Notes under the pieces: model-generated | What the model saw: the letters and a program-made list of their open reading frames with translations, nothing else | The model's database searches: none | Told to the model about the DNA's origin: nothing | Made by a program: the position numbers and the translations under genes | Assembly (NCBI GenBank): GCA_951802425.1 | Contig: OX637797.1 | Location: 1,116,001-1,180,000, forward strand | DNA length: 64,000 nt | Source: Clavaria fumosa | Taxonomy: Eukaryota; Basidiomycota; Agaricomycetes; Agaricales; Clavariaceae | Reading direction: 5' to 3' | Shown: in pieces, positions 19,924 to 32,600 of the stretch | How positions within the stretch are numbered: position 1 is the first letter of the stretch | How the letters are laid out: each line of letters opens with the position of its first letter

Positions 19924-22398
19924 CTATACTTGAATATCGCCAATCAAAATCGCCTCTGCCCATTCACCTTTATTTAGTGCTGCAGGCTCGCTGTCGGTCT
20001 TGGGAGGCACGACCACCAGTCCGTTCGCCCCATTCAAGCTCGCCATACGGCTAGATCGCTGCCCACCCGTGCTGTGAGCCACCAGTCCGTGCGGGCCACC
20101 GCGGATCCGCGCGCGGTGAAACTCAGTGCGTGCATCACGGTGCATAGTGTGGTGCAGCTGCGTCGTGAAGCTAAGTTGAAAATGCAAGGGGGGCGAAAGA
20201 CGCCCAGACACACACCTCGACTTTCACACGCGGCAGTTGACAGGTTTCTGCAGCCCACCCCCCCAGCCTCCTCAACGCAGGTAGGACAAACACGTAAAAC
20301 GTCACCAGCGCGCTGGCTGGGTTTCCGGGCAGCGCGAACACCGGAACCTCCTTGTGCCATTCCCCTTTGCCCTTGCCCTTGCCCCCGTCGCTGTGACTCG
20401 TCATTGCCACCGATACAGTGGCGAAGGTAGTTGGTTTCCCTGGCTTTACGCTGACGCGCCCGAAATGGATGGTCCCTCCGAAGTGCCGCTCGATGACAGG
20501 CTTGAGTAGATCAGTGGGTCCCATGGAAGTGCCTCCCGTCGTGAGGATTATATCGGCGCTGTGTAAACCGTTGGAGAGCGCTGATATGTGTGCTTGAACG
20601 CTACGAGCCGTTGGTTGTCAGTCCACAGAGCCAAAGGAAAACCGAAGACAGACCTGTCGGGTATGATGCCTAGATCCATGATATCATATCCCAATCCTTG
20701 AAGAACGGCGGATAGCGAAGGTCGGTTGGTGTCCCACATACCGCCTTCCTGTTCTGCCTCGCCCGATTGGACGTCGAAAATCTCGTCACCGGTGCTCATG
20801 ATGGCAACAACGGGCTTCTTGTACACCTCCACCTTATCACAAAGCGTCACCGCGACTGCAGGGAGCAACAGATGAAATGCGCCTCACCTCTTTCCTCCCC
20901 ACGAACACGAGCGTGCCGATCTCCCCGCCCCTCGCACTGACGACGTCGCCGCGGCGGGCGACCAGCTCGCCCCGGCGCACGTCAGAGCCGACGGTCCTGA
21001 CGCTCTCGCCGCGCACGACGCGCACAAGCGTCGCCACCTCCGTCTCCTCCCTGTTCGGGCCGACGGACGCGAGCTGCGTGTCCTCGACCATGATCACCGC
21101 GTCCGCCTCGGGCGGGAGCGCCTGGCCCGTGTTGATGCGGTACAGCGTCGAGAGAGGGAGCGGCAGCGAGGGCGCATGCGTCGCCGGGGTGAGGACGGGG
21201 TACGTCCCGGGCGGGTCGGTGTCTTTTTCGGATGGCGGCGCGCGTAAGACTGGGGCATCGAGCTTCCTAGCAGAGGAGAGACTCACGGCGAAGGGCGTAG
21301 CCGTCAACGCTGCTCGTGGACGTGAAGGGGATGTTTTGCGCAGCGTGGACGTCTTCTGCTAGTACGTGCCCCGCTAATGCGGGTGCTACCTGTTGTGGCG
21401 GAGATCAGGGGCTTAGACGATCAGAGGAGCCTTCGACGAACCAGGCGCCTTTCTGTCTGCAGAGGCTTGACGAGTGTTAGCACAAGTTGCATCGCATCAG
21501 CGGGGGAGATGATAGGATATGGCGAGACACGGTGACGGGAAGAGACTGGCTGTGGGGTTCAGACGTGCTCGCGCGAGAACGAGGAACGGCGCATGCGGCG
21601 ACGAACCTGGGAGCGAGGGATCATGGGAGAGAGGGACTGCTCTGGGCATTGGTGTGTTCGGGAGCGAGATGTTGGGGGACAGCGGTGGTCGGGGGGACAG
21701 CGGTGGTCGAGACCTGGGCCGCGCATGGCCATGCTGATGGTCCCCCTGCTGCGCGTCCCCAACGTCCGAGGGCTCCGCCGCCAGCGCGGCATGTACACGG
21801 CCGCCGTCGCCACCTTTCATGAGCTCGATGGCGTGCTGTATGACGCCGCCTTGCAGGAGCACGGCTAGGTTTTCTCTGACGGCCTTGAGGCTCCCTGGGA
21901 GTGTGACGACGAGGGTGGTGTCGATGATCCCTGCTACGGGTCTCGAGAGCGCCGCGAGCGGGGTGTGTGCAAGAGAGGAGGAGAGGAGGAGGTGCACGAG
22001 CCCGGGTGCGGGCCTGTCGATGAGGGGGCCTAATGACTGTGGAAGCGATGAGGTGCATGACTATCGAGGGGTGTGTAGAGAAGGGACAACAGGCCTTACC
22101 TCTGGAGTGACGTCCCGCGGAGTGAAGCCCGTACCGCCGGTGGTTATCAGCAAATCAACGACTTTCTGGGAGCAGATCTTGAGGACGATGTCCTGGATGC
22201 GTGCTTTTTCATCCGGGACGATGAAATGCTGCCGGCATTCGAACCCAGCGATGGACTGGAGAGTGGATTGTATGTACGGGGAGGACTGGTCGTACGAGGC
22301 GTTTATGGACGCAGTGTCACTGACTGTACAAGTCAGTGCGTGTCATGAAACAACGGAGGTTTTACCAACTCACTGGTGAGGATGGCCACTCTGATCAT
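19924..22398 (-). CDS. cnxE: Gephyrin-type molybdenum cofactor enzyme (MogA-MoeA fusion)
   Basis: Molybdopterin adenylyltransferase (G) domain first, then molybdenum insertase (E) domain, the order of animal gephyrin. Exon 1 is 25 nt (22398-22374, MIRVAILT) and splices into SDTASINASYDQSSPY. The G-domain signatures TTGGTGFTPRDVTPE and PGLVHLLLSSSLAHTPLAALSRP are clear. A His-rich linker leads to the E domain: LAGHVLAEDVHAAQNIPF, VDGYAL, INTGQALPPEADAVIMVED, VAIMSTGDEIF, ADIILTTGGTSMG and VFALPGNPASALV. It ends ALNKGEWAEAILIGDIQV. The enzyme completes Moco for nitrate reductase and other molybdoenzymes in the cytosol. Introns in the linker (about 21400-21640) were placed only by frame. Confidence 0.9.
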
Positions 22399-23584
22399 GG
22401 GAGAAGGCGACTAGTCACGTGTATTAGCGACGATCGCGGCTCGATCGTGAAGCACGTCTCTCCTCGTCGTTGGTGGGCCAGTAATGTACCGTCATGGCGT
22501 ACGCGAGGACCCCACCTCGTCTTCTCCTTCTCCTTCTCCCTACTCTTCGCACCAATGCCACCCCTCTGGCTGCGACGGCACTCTCCACGCTCAAGTTCCT
22601 CACCCTTTCTCGCACTCTCCAACTTGCCGCTGCCGCCAAGCGCACCGCTACGTTCATGTACATGCCTAAACTCCCTTCGTGTTTGACCCGCCCTGGCGTC
22701 TTGAATGCGGATAGTTCACGCGCTCACCGCTGCCCCTGACCCCAAGGTCTGGGAGACTCCGGGCACGGCTGGCGCCCCGTCGCGGATATTATTGCAGCCA
22801 ATGCCGCGTCAAACACAACCTTGGCCTGAGGAGCTGAATAGAATTGTCATTATTTAAAAGTTCAACCTGTTCACTTTCGAGTTCGGTGACTCCAAGGGCA
22901 TACTTGAAATAAGCTCATCGCATACGAGGTCGAAGCAAACTGCATCCCCACCTGTCGCTCCATCCTCAGCGATTACTCCCAGGTCAGTGGACGAGCCTCC
23001 TCATAGGCCTTAGCGCAGAGCAACGTCTGGCCAGCATTGCCGCACTGAGAGGATGGCTGACGATACGAGAGAAATTCAAATCTGTGCGCATTGTCCTAAT
23101 AAACCATGACCCCCCACGCTCTCAACTTCCTGTCCGCCTCTCGTTTGCTAATAGTGATGGCGCCGACGCAAGTGCAGACCACGCCACTAGTCTTGTTGTG
23201 TTCTGGGGCAGCGGCATGGCCAAAACGGCATGTCCCTTCGGGTGCCAGCCCGTCAACTGGCTCAGCACGAATCCATCGCTCTGTGAGCACGATGCCGGAA
23301 GGGGATTTGAAGGGCATCATATTCTACCCGTAAGAAGGGTTGGCACACCGCGTGTGAGAAAGAGTTGGATGATTTGAAGCAATGTATCAAGAGGGTCTTG
23401 CCGCGAGGCATGGCGTAGAGAAGGCGTAGGGAAAGTGAAAGTATATGTTACGATTGCTATTTTGCTCGTTTTTATGTTGAATTTATAAGCTTCGGGGATG
23501 TATGCATGAGAGTTGAGAGAGAGTCGCTGGTCCACGCTCGGCCCAACGAGACTCTGGCCAGAATTCCTGAGACGCGTGCACGAG
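22399..23584. other. No gene confidently assigned
   Basis: Plus-strand frames at 22494-22739 (Leu/Ala-rich, signal-like start MAYARTPPRLLLLLLPTL) and 23084-23377 look mildly coding but show no known motif and could not be joined. A decayed or lineage-specific gene is possible. Confidence 0.3.
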
Positions 23585-23923
23585 CTAGGCAGACCTCGAC
23601 TCCAGGCTGGCGCCACAGAGCGTGAGCGCAGCAAGCCAAATAAGGACGCCATATGCGAGCGCCTCGACGAACCGATGACGCGCCCTAAGGTCTGCCTGTT
23701 GGACGGCATACGGCGAGCGGGGGTCGTAGTACGGCAGCGCAGTGACGTTGGGGAGCGGCAGCGGGGCGTGGTTAAACGACGGCTGCGTGTGCGTGTATGC
23801 CGGGAAGGAGCCCGCGGGCTGGGGTGTGTCAGGGACGAAGTAGGGTGGGGGCGGGGCGGATTGCTCCGGGAGATGAGGCGAGTGCGTAGGTGAGGGTTTG
23901 GCAGTGGAGTCAGCGGTGGTCAT
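23585..23923 (-). CDS. Small proline-rich protein with one C-terminal membrane segment
   Basis: A single open frame of 112 residues. The first 80 are rich in Pro, Ser, Thr and Tyr, with PPPPYFVPD and LPYYDPRSPYAV. A hydrophobic helix follows near residues 87-106 (FVEALAYGVLIWLAALTL). It looks like a tail-anchored or single-pass protein. I do not recognise a named family. A downstream exon is possible but not required. The ATG at 23923 starts MTTADSTAKPS. Confidence 0.5.
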   Translation of the reverse strand: MTTADSTAKPSPTHSPHLPEQSAPPPPYFVPDTPQPAGSFPAYTHTQPSFNHAPLPLPNVTALPYYDPRSPYAVQQADLRARHRFVEALAYGVLIWLAALTLCGASLESRSA

Positions 23924-25619
23924 GGTGGTTGGTTGCTTGGAGGGAGGGAGAGAGTCTGTCTCAGCGTGTCTGCCTCCCTGGTTTGTGACGGTGACGGACG
24001 GCGAAAGGTGCCGGTATCGGTCACGTGGACGGGCTTTACGACAACGTCAAAATTTAATGCAATTTAATGCGTTGAGAGGGTCAGGCAAATGTGCATGCAC
24101 ACGCTGGCAAATGTTTATGAATACACCTCTGCGCACTCCATGTATCAGCATCATCTACACGCCATCTATCAAGCATCCAAATGGTGAGCGAGTGGCCCGG
24201 AGTCGAGTCGAGTCCTAAGTGCTAGTCTGCTTCGACAGACCACACCGCGCCCAACCAAAATTAAAAATGATCAGCGATCAATTTCTTAGCGAGGTTAGTA
24301 GCAGTATTTCTCTTTGTTACATGCTTTCCGAGAGAACGGGTTCACCATCCGTGTAAACATGAATGAGCTCTGCGGTTTTCCGGCAGCCGGGTTGCGGTGA
24401 GACGAACGGGAGTGACCATGAGAGTTATAGGAACCACATCGCAGCACCGACGATCATGGGTCGAAATGCGCCGTAACCGCCACTGTTAAATCGCAAGACA
24501 TTTGACTCCGTACGCACAGAGAAAGGGACTGCGGTACACACCTACCGTTGCAGGTGGTTCTTGCCACGTCACTATAGTGATCTTCGACCAGCGCTAAGAA
24601 TTTATTCGACAGCGAGACCAAGTTGGCCAGAGCCAAAAATTATTGGTAGTGGTAGCGAGTGAGACCAAGTAGTACAGTAAGAGAGAGAGGGGTACATAGA
24701 GCACCGTGACGAGGAAGGAAGGCATTTGAGTTGTCACGATTGATTCCGCTGCAAAGTGCAAAATTTGCGTTCTTGGAAAACCCTTTTTTTTTGAGTCCTT
24801 CCTCTTAGCCACCTCCAATGACCCTCACTGTCGACACTCTCAATATCAGTCCACACTGAGTCGCGAGCTCCAGTGGGGGTACCCTCGTATCCGCGCGCGA
24901 CGCCTTGACCATCATCACCTGATTGATTGGCCCCAGCTATTGTTCGCCCAATCGAGACGCGCGCAACGAAAAACGTTCCACGACGACGAGGTCCAACCGC
25001 CTAATGCCGAAGATGCCGACGGCAAATTCCGAATATTCGGTCCGTGCGTGGGATATTTATAATCAGGGTTAGGGGTTGGCTCGGTTGAGAACCCAAAAAA
25101 AAAAATGAAAAGAAAAGATGAAAAAAAATCGCAAGGCAAACAAACAAACCTGTGGTGGCGTACCAAACACCGCCCACCAAGCAAACATCGTCCATCAACG
25201 TTGCATCAACCTTGGCCTCGATCGTCTTTCCGCCTCTTGTCATCGCCAGCCACAGCGACGAAACATTCATCGTCGTCCAATTTTATCCCACACCAACAAA
25301 AATCCTACTGCTTTAAATTCTCACTCACACACCCTCAATCCAACATCGTTGCTCCTCTAAACCCCTCGCCGTCAGTCAAATTGTCGTCCATCGCGCATAT
25401 AACCCTTCCATCGCCGTCCAACGTCTACGACCACCCCATTTTACACTCCAGAACCCCTCAGAGTTCCATTCTCATCCCTCGACACCATCGTCCAGCGCGC
25501 ATACATCGACCTCGCCGCCGCTGTTGATGATATAGCATCGCGAAATTACCCCCCACGTCGTCTCAACTTTCCTCTTCGAATCTCGACTATCTTACTCCAA
25601 ATCTTTTACCAATCTACCG
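23924..25619. other. Intergenic region and probable long leader of the RNA-binding protein gene
   Basis: No coding frame with recognisable content. From about 25080 the sequence is A-rich and then strongly C/T- and CCATC-rich (25200-25600), as in fungal promoters and 5' leaders. A short upstream ORF starts at 24818 (MTLTVDTL, then stop after 13 codons). Confidence 0.4.
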
Positions 25620-28600
25620 TTGTTCACTCTGGCTTCCTCTACTGTTTCCTCGCGCCCAGCCCGTCGCACAGACGAGGACTTTATCAATCGGTCTCTCCTA
25701 GACTCCCTTGACGCCCAAGCCGACGCCGAGCCAGTCTCCTCCTCCGACTCTGAAGCACCCGTCCGCCCCTCCTTCGGCTCTGCTTCCGAGTCCTCGATAG
25801 GCTCTCCGCCCGTCCCATACCACATTTCTCTTCAATCCCAGCAGTTCCCTCCTCGTTCTGAGTCATCCTCCGACCCAGACTCAAACATGTTGCTTCATGG
25901 CCATCATACTGCCAAACCTTCATTACATTCCAATCCAGATGCATTATTTAACACGATTCAGGCACCACAAAAATATCTGTACAACAACTTACACGACTCC
26001 GCTTTCTCTAACACCGTGCTCGACTACGCGTCCGTTGCGGATCATGATGCTCAGAAAGTACCCTCTCAAGCCCCTGGCAAATTGAACGGCTTTGTACCCC
26101 AGGGACCTTACCGAACCTCTACCGCATTCAACGCATTCACTAACAATGCTCGTTCCCGTCAGCCGCCCCTCACCGCTCCGCCTTATCGCGACCCCCCATC
26201 CACCTACCATCCCTACCCCACGGACATTTTTGCGAGCGCTGGTCCGTCACACTCTCAGCCACCTCATATATACGATAACCTTGCGAGAGGGTTTGAGTAC
26301 ACAGCGCACCCTGGCGGTATTATCGGGATGGCCAAGCAACACTACCCTATGGACTCATACAACGGTCACACTACGGGCTCGTTCCATATGGGAAAGCCGG
26401 CGCTGCAAGCGGGCCATAGTGGTTACCCTCCCCAACCTCCTTATCTCAACGGCTTGCATGTATCACAGACTCCGTATGGACCGCACTTACCAGCCAACGG
26501 AGCACTCAACGGCGCAGTGGGCGGTGGTCCATCATCAGCGCTACACACGAATGGAATTGGCAGCACGAGCCACCCGGCCAATGAGGAGATTTCGACCATC
26601 TTCGTTGTAGGGTTTCCCGACGATATGCAGGTTTGTCTTCTCTGTCTCCGTGTATGCTTCTGTTTTGACATCCTTTCACGTCAGGAACGTGAATTCCAAA
26701 ATATGTTCACCTTTTCTGCGGGGTTTGAGGCGGCCACCTTGAAGATTCCTAATAAGGAATATACCGCCTACAACGGAGGCTCCTCTGGCGCTTCTAGGAA
26801 TTATGTCCAGAACTATGGCTCAAACGATCCCTACAATATCGTCACGGTCAATCAAGGCGGTGTCGTAGTTGATGGTGGGCGAGACGGTACCACTTCGTCG
26901 TGGCCCGCTGCCGTGCCGGACGAGCGTGACGGAGGAGGCCACTTCGGTACCACAGTGCCGCCATCCAACGCGCAAATCAATATTCAGCCTAGGAAGCAGA
27001 TCATCGGGTTCGCCAAGTTCAGGACACGGAACGATGCCATGGAAGCTCGGGATATATTGCAAGGAAGGAGGGTCGACATCGAGAAAGGCGCCATACTGAA
27101 AGCCGAGATGGCCAAGAAGAACTTGCACACCAAGCGGGGCGTCGGGCCGCTACCTGCACCGGTGTCCGTCGCAGGTGCGGGCGGAGGCCCTTCCGGTGTG
27201 GTACCAGGTGGGGGCGAGTCCGTCCTCGGTAGCCACAACTCGTTCCCTGGTAGCGCGCCACCTGCCCAAGGCCAGCAAGTGCTCAATGGAGAGACTGTTC
27301 TTGGCCATAAAGAAAGGGACTCTGTCGCATTTGTTCCTGCAGGCCCTACAGGGTCGTGGAACACGGCGAACAGGGACGATGAGGACCGCGAGCGTCGCAG
27401 GGAGCGGGAACCGGTGGGCTTCTTCAACACTGTCGGTTTGACCCGAGGACCGAGGGAGAGAGCCGAGGATGACGAGAGGGAGAGGGAGAGGAGGAAAAAG
27501 GAGAAGGAAGCGAGGCTCCGCTCTGTAGGGTCGAACGCATTTGACCCCTTCCATCCTCTCTCCATCCAAGCTACCTCGTCGCTGTCCCGCTCCAACTCGG
27601 GCGCCGCGTTGGCCATCTTGTCGCCCACATCGAGCTCGGAGAACGGTGGAAGCGGCGGGAGTTCTATGGCATCGCACGGAATGCCGTTTCCTCTTGGCAT
27701 GCAGCGTCAGGATGACAACGTCATCAGCGTGGGTCCATGGGATGCGGTGACTTCTGGCGCCGTCCCTTACAGAAAGCAAAACGCCGCTGCCGCTGCCACG
27801 CTTCCGCCACGCCCTCCTTCATCAAGCAGGGAACCCTCGCCACCAAACACCAACCCGTCTGCTTCTCCGACTTCAAACAGCCCCGCTCCGCTTTTATCAC
27901 AACAACAACCTAAAGCCCCCGCACGCCCAACGCTCATGTCGCCGCCAGCTGAGCAACAAGAACGGCCTGCATCGGGTCCAGAGCAGCAAGGCAGCATGCC
28001 TACGCAGTCCACGTCTACTGACTCGGGCGCCATGGACAACAACACTGAGGAGGCCATTCGGGGCATTAAGGCATTGGCGGTGAGCACAGATAATGGGACA
28101 ACGTCGCCGCAGCTGCCCTCTCCTGCATCAGGAGGCAGTAGTGGTGGTGGAAGGATAAATTTGGTTGATCAGAACCCACCGGTGAGCTTTTTTATTGTGT
28201 GACTTGTGGCTCAGTTTGTCATTGTTAACACGCTGGCTATTGACTAAAGATCAACACGCTATACGTTGGCAATCTTCCCACGTCGCAAATGCCGCCTGGC
28301 TACCCGCCGAATTACCTCGAGGAAAGCCTGAAGGAATTATTCTCTCGCCGGCCCGGCTTTCGAAAGCTCTGTTTCAGACAGAAGACCAATGGTCCCATGT
28401 GTTTTGTCGAGGTATGTCTTGACCGATCATTCAACGATGCGACGAGATTGATCGTTTCGACTTGACAGTTTGAAGACGTAACCTACGCGACTAAGGCGCT
28501 GAATGATCTCTACGGAAATACCCTCAATGGGTTGGTCAAATCAGGAGGCATCCGGCTCTCCTATAGCAAGAATCCGCTCGGTGTGCGTACACCTACGAGC

Positions 28601-29035
28601 TCAGCCACTGGATCTTTGCAGCATCAACAACAGATGGGCAACGGACCTGTCCATTACTCGACGGATGCTTTCCAGCCGAGGCCGTATGATGGAGAAACGC
28701 CGAACCGCCCGCCCGGTATACGCTCGCCACCACTGGCGGGCCTTCACGGGTGCATGATGTCGTCGCCCCCTCCGCGTTTCTTCTCGCCCACACCCTCCAC
28801 CAGCACGTTCGTTCCGATGTCGTCGATGCCTCGCCCAAACACGGGCGCCACGTTTGGACACTCCATACCGATGGCGGGTTCTAACTTTTCCCCGTTTGGC
28901 ATGAGCACGCCTCCACCCACCGCACCCATCGCACCTGAACAAACTAGCACTGATTCCGCTGATGGCCACTTCTCCCAACAACCCGTGTCGTCACAGCCCG
29001 CGAACATCATAGAAACCGCTCCTAGGGCCAACTGA
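25620..29035 (+). CDS. Two-RRM RNA-binding protein of the Scw1/Whi3 family
   Basis: Four exons are joined by introns 26631-26684, 28182-28249 and 28412-28468. The first intron is a multiple of three without a stop, so the frame also reads through it. The long N-terminus is Ser/Pro/His-rich. A first RRM starts [15 protein letters not shown] and ends [20 protein letters not shown] / [15 protein letters not shown] long disordered middle follows, then a C-terminal [58 protein letters not shown]. This architecture fits fission yeast Scw1 and budding yeast Whi3, which bind mRNA and affect cell wall, septation or cell size. The frame is open from 25620, but the first in-frame ATG is 25887; an upstream exon may supply the start. 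Confidence 0.8.
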
Positions 29036-29646
29036 AGCCCTTCACAAATGCTCCCATTTTACCTGCACTCTATAGTGTGTATGTTGTACGTACGACATTG
29101 TCTCAATTTCAATCTCGCATCCTCTTCGGTAATTCTCTTCTCCCTTCTATCGTTGCCATTGTTCTCTTTTTTCTTTCGTTCTTCTCCACCCCGAACACGC
29201 ATGAAAGCACCTTGTTTCCTTTTCAACATCTGCCTTTCTCGTCACCGTCCTTTTCTTAAACTCATCACTACTTATGTCAAAAACAGCCTGGTTCTTGTGC
29301 CTCCACGAGACCTCCACTTCCGCATAACGTGTTGCAATCCTCCCTTGTTACCACTGCACTCTCACCCAATCCCCACATATTGTGTGTTGTTTCGCATTCC
29401 TTCCCTCTCGGCCACGCTCTTCATTGGGTTATACATATCATGACTTGCTTCACCTGTAGTATCGTGCCCCCTGTGGGACATACGCCCTTTTATCTCCATG
29501 TATCTTAAGTATCCTGAAGATACCTCATCTCATTCTGATAAGGACCAATCCTTCCACCAAAGGCGATGCAATCATCTATCGCAAGATACAAACCCGACTG
29601 CAGCGTTCACATGGTAAGACAACAAAATTAAATAAATAAGGCAACA
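29036..29646. other. 3' region between convergent genes
   Basis: C/T-rich sequence without a credible coding frame. It presumably holds the 3' UTRs of the RNA-binding protein gene and PSY2. Confidence 0.4.
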
Positions 29647-32600
29647 TTAGCCCGTGTCCCCGTCCTTGGCGGGGGCCTGTGATCGTGTAGTTGTAGAAAA
29701 GGATGAAGCGGTCTCTGAAGGGGCGGGACTCCCAGAAAACTTCAGCCTGATTTTCTTGGGCGGGCCGTCGACGTTTTTGCTGCTGCTGGTGGCCCGTTCG
29801 AGGGAGGCGGACGACCTGCGGCTGCTCGAGCCGGTGGACTCTGATCTCTTCGATTTGCTGAGGCGCTCGAGGCGCCCCTCGAGCTCGTCCTCCTCTTGCT
29901 CCTCTTCTGCTCTCCGCCGCTTCTCGCCCAGGCGCATTGACCCCATTAAATATGGCGGTTGTGAGACCCCCGTGGCAGACGAAGACGATGACGATGACGA
30001 CGACGACGACGCCTTCGACCGCGCGAGCGCCTCTAGTAAGTTGTCCTCGTCGTCGTCGAGGAGCGGGCGTTGAGGGAAAGGGGACGGGATTTCGATGGTG
30101 GGCGGAGGCGACTCCTTGCGCGAGTGCTGCTGCTGCTGCTGCCCGCGCGGGGTGGCCCGCCCGCTCCCCGAAGCCCTGCCCTCGCCGCCCAGCATGCCCA
30201 AGTCGTCCTCGTCTTCGTCGTAGTCAACGAGGCTGCCAAGCGGCGGCGACGACGTGCGCAGCGCTGCGGAGACGTTCGGCGGGCGGTACAGGCGCGACCC
30301 CCCTGTGATGGCGACGCGCCGCTTGCGCTTGAGGGCCCGACCGGCTGCCAGTGGCCCGGGCCCCATGCCCCGGTTCAGAGGTGCGCTTATGGAGGGAATG
30401 ATCGTGTCATCTTCGTCGTCATCTGCGTTGAAGTACATTTCTTCTTCGGCCTCCATATGACGGGTAGGGCCTGGCCAGGGTCGCGGCTCGGGTCTTAGAA
30501 GAGAGAGTAGTAATATCAGTAGGTGGCCAGCGGGCGCGTACGGCTCACTTACTTTACGATCTTCGACTCCTCTGGAGGTAAGGGCTCGTTATTCATCTCC
30601 CAGCGTGAGATGAACGCTTTGAAGCGGGGACCACCAAGGGGTGTCTCCGTGAGCTTTCGTATCAGGTCTTCATGATGGGTCATACAATGCTTGATCAGGT
30701 CTTTGAAATTTTCCTGCGGCAGCATGAATCAGGAATCGCCCACAATCCGGCACGAGTCGAATGCATTCCCCACCCTCCTAATGTGGTCAAAAAACTCCTG
30801 GCACGATGAGCTTAACAAATTGTCGCGCCGTGACTCTTGAAGGGTCATGCCGAGAATGGGAAGTAGGAGGTCGAGCTTCATCATGTGATTGAAAAGGTTG
30901 CGATTGTTGAGTTTGAGGAATGTGCGGTACAGACGGAAAGCGGCTGCACGAGACCATCGTCAAATCCTCTTCACAATGACACGAGAGACAAAAACGCGCT
31001 GGGACACGTACCGAGCCGCAGGTGCTTATCTCTGGCTTTCAATAACGTGGCCACTTGCGTCGAATAGTTTGATGATAAAAGAAAAAAGTGGCTACGGAAG
31101 GAGTGTTGCAGCACAAAATTACATAACAAGTCACAAAGGTGGAGGTAGAGGTTTGTCTTCTCCCGGGTTAGAGTGAATGTTGAATCTGCAAGTATTAACA
31201 GGTCAACAGCAGATCTATCAAGGCATACAGGAACAAAGATGTGACTGACCAGCGAATGTTTTGAAGGGAGGGATATCAGCGAATGGTTTGAAGAGAATAT
31301 TGATACAGTGCTTGTAAAAGTAGTCCAGGAACTTCTCATTCCCTAGTTCATCCTTCCCTCCACGAGCAATGAGCTTGACACCGTTGGCAAGCTGTTACGA
31401 AAAACATGAGGGGACGTGAAAAATAAATAAATAAGCGTTACAAAGCGTACATGTGTGTTGACCCCGTCGTCCTGGGGAACATCTAGCAGCGACTTGAGCG
31501 CATCACCCACTTGATTTTGTACAGCCAAGTCTCGGCTGCTCGTCATTACTCGACACATCAGGGCCAGTATCGTCTCCGCCTTCTCAGCGCCACGTTTCTT
31601 TGCCTGCCGCTCCATCTCGATCGCCACCACTTGCTTCAACACGTGTCCTCTGACCCCGTTCAGGTCGTGGTCGAGCAAGGCAGACAGAATTTCCCCGCCG
31701 TTACTGATGATCACCTTCGACTCCTCGTCCTTCTCCGGCAGCCCCAGTGCCCACTGCACAGCGAAGAGAATGCCCCGGTCGATCAACGTGCGGAACAGGG
31801 TAAGGCGCGACGCGAGCTGGACGTGCTTGGCCATCGAACATAGATGCAGGATGAGCGACAGCACCTCCACTCGCTGAGCAAAGTCTTGGTCGGAGAGGTC
31901 GTCTGGCAGGGCAAATGCATAGGCGTCATTAGTTGGTTCCGGCGCATTCGCACCGTTCGGACCCTGCTGTCCAGCCATCTTCGACACCGCGTCTGTCCAT
32001 TCGCCGAACTCCTGCCCGGGTCCCGTGAAGTCAGTGAATTTCTGAACGGGGCCTGGCGAACTTTGGGCGTCCGACTTCATGGCCTCCTCGTTGACATACA
32101 ATGCGACGACATCCCGCAGAAAATAAGGATTAAGTTGTACAAAATTAATGATGTCAAGCTGGTTGAAGATGATGCAGGAATTCAGCATATTAAGTGTTGA
32201 ATCGTCTAAGGCGCGAGCGAGTACGACGTCCTTCATGAACTGCAGTCGATATGTGTGGTGGACCTTGTTCAATATGACGTTACTTCGGATGCGAATAGGA
32301 TGGCGAAAACGGGAAACGTTTTGGATAAAATCTCGATAGTTGGCTTTGTGTGTAGGGAATTCGGGGTCGTCTACAATCAGAGATGAGCCAAATATTGATT
32401 GATGAGAAAGAAAACTACGAACATTCAAGCATGCCAATGACCCCAAGAAAATTGTCATCCTCCACAATATGTTCGTACATGCTATGATCGTTCAGCATTA
32501 CTGGAGAATCTGATCAATATGAGGTATTCAGGTTGTTCATTGGGGGACGTACTTAGTATTGTATACATCAGGCTACTCAGGGCATGGAGATTCTCCAGAC

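Noticed and set aside
25105..25527. Open frame of 140 codons before the RNA-binding protein gene
   Set aside because: Composition is that of a C/T-rich leader; no motif and no link to the downstream frame.
29654..30073. Plus-strand frame rich in Ser and Asp opposite PSY2
   Set aside because: It is the mirror of the Ser/Asp-coding tail of PSY2 on the other strand.
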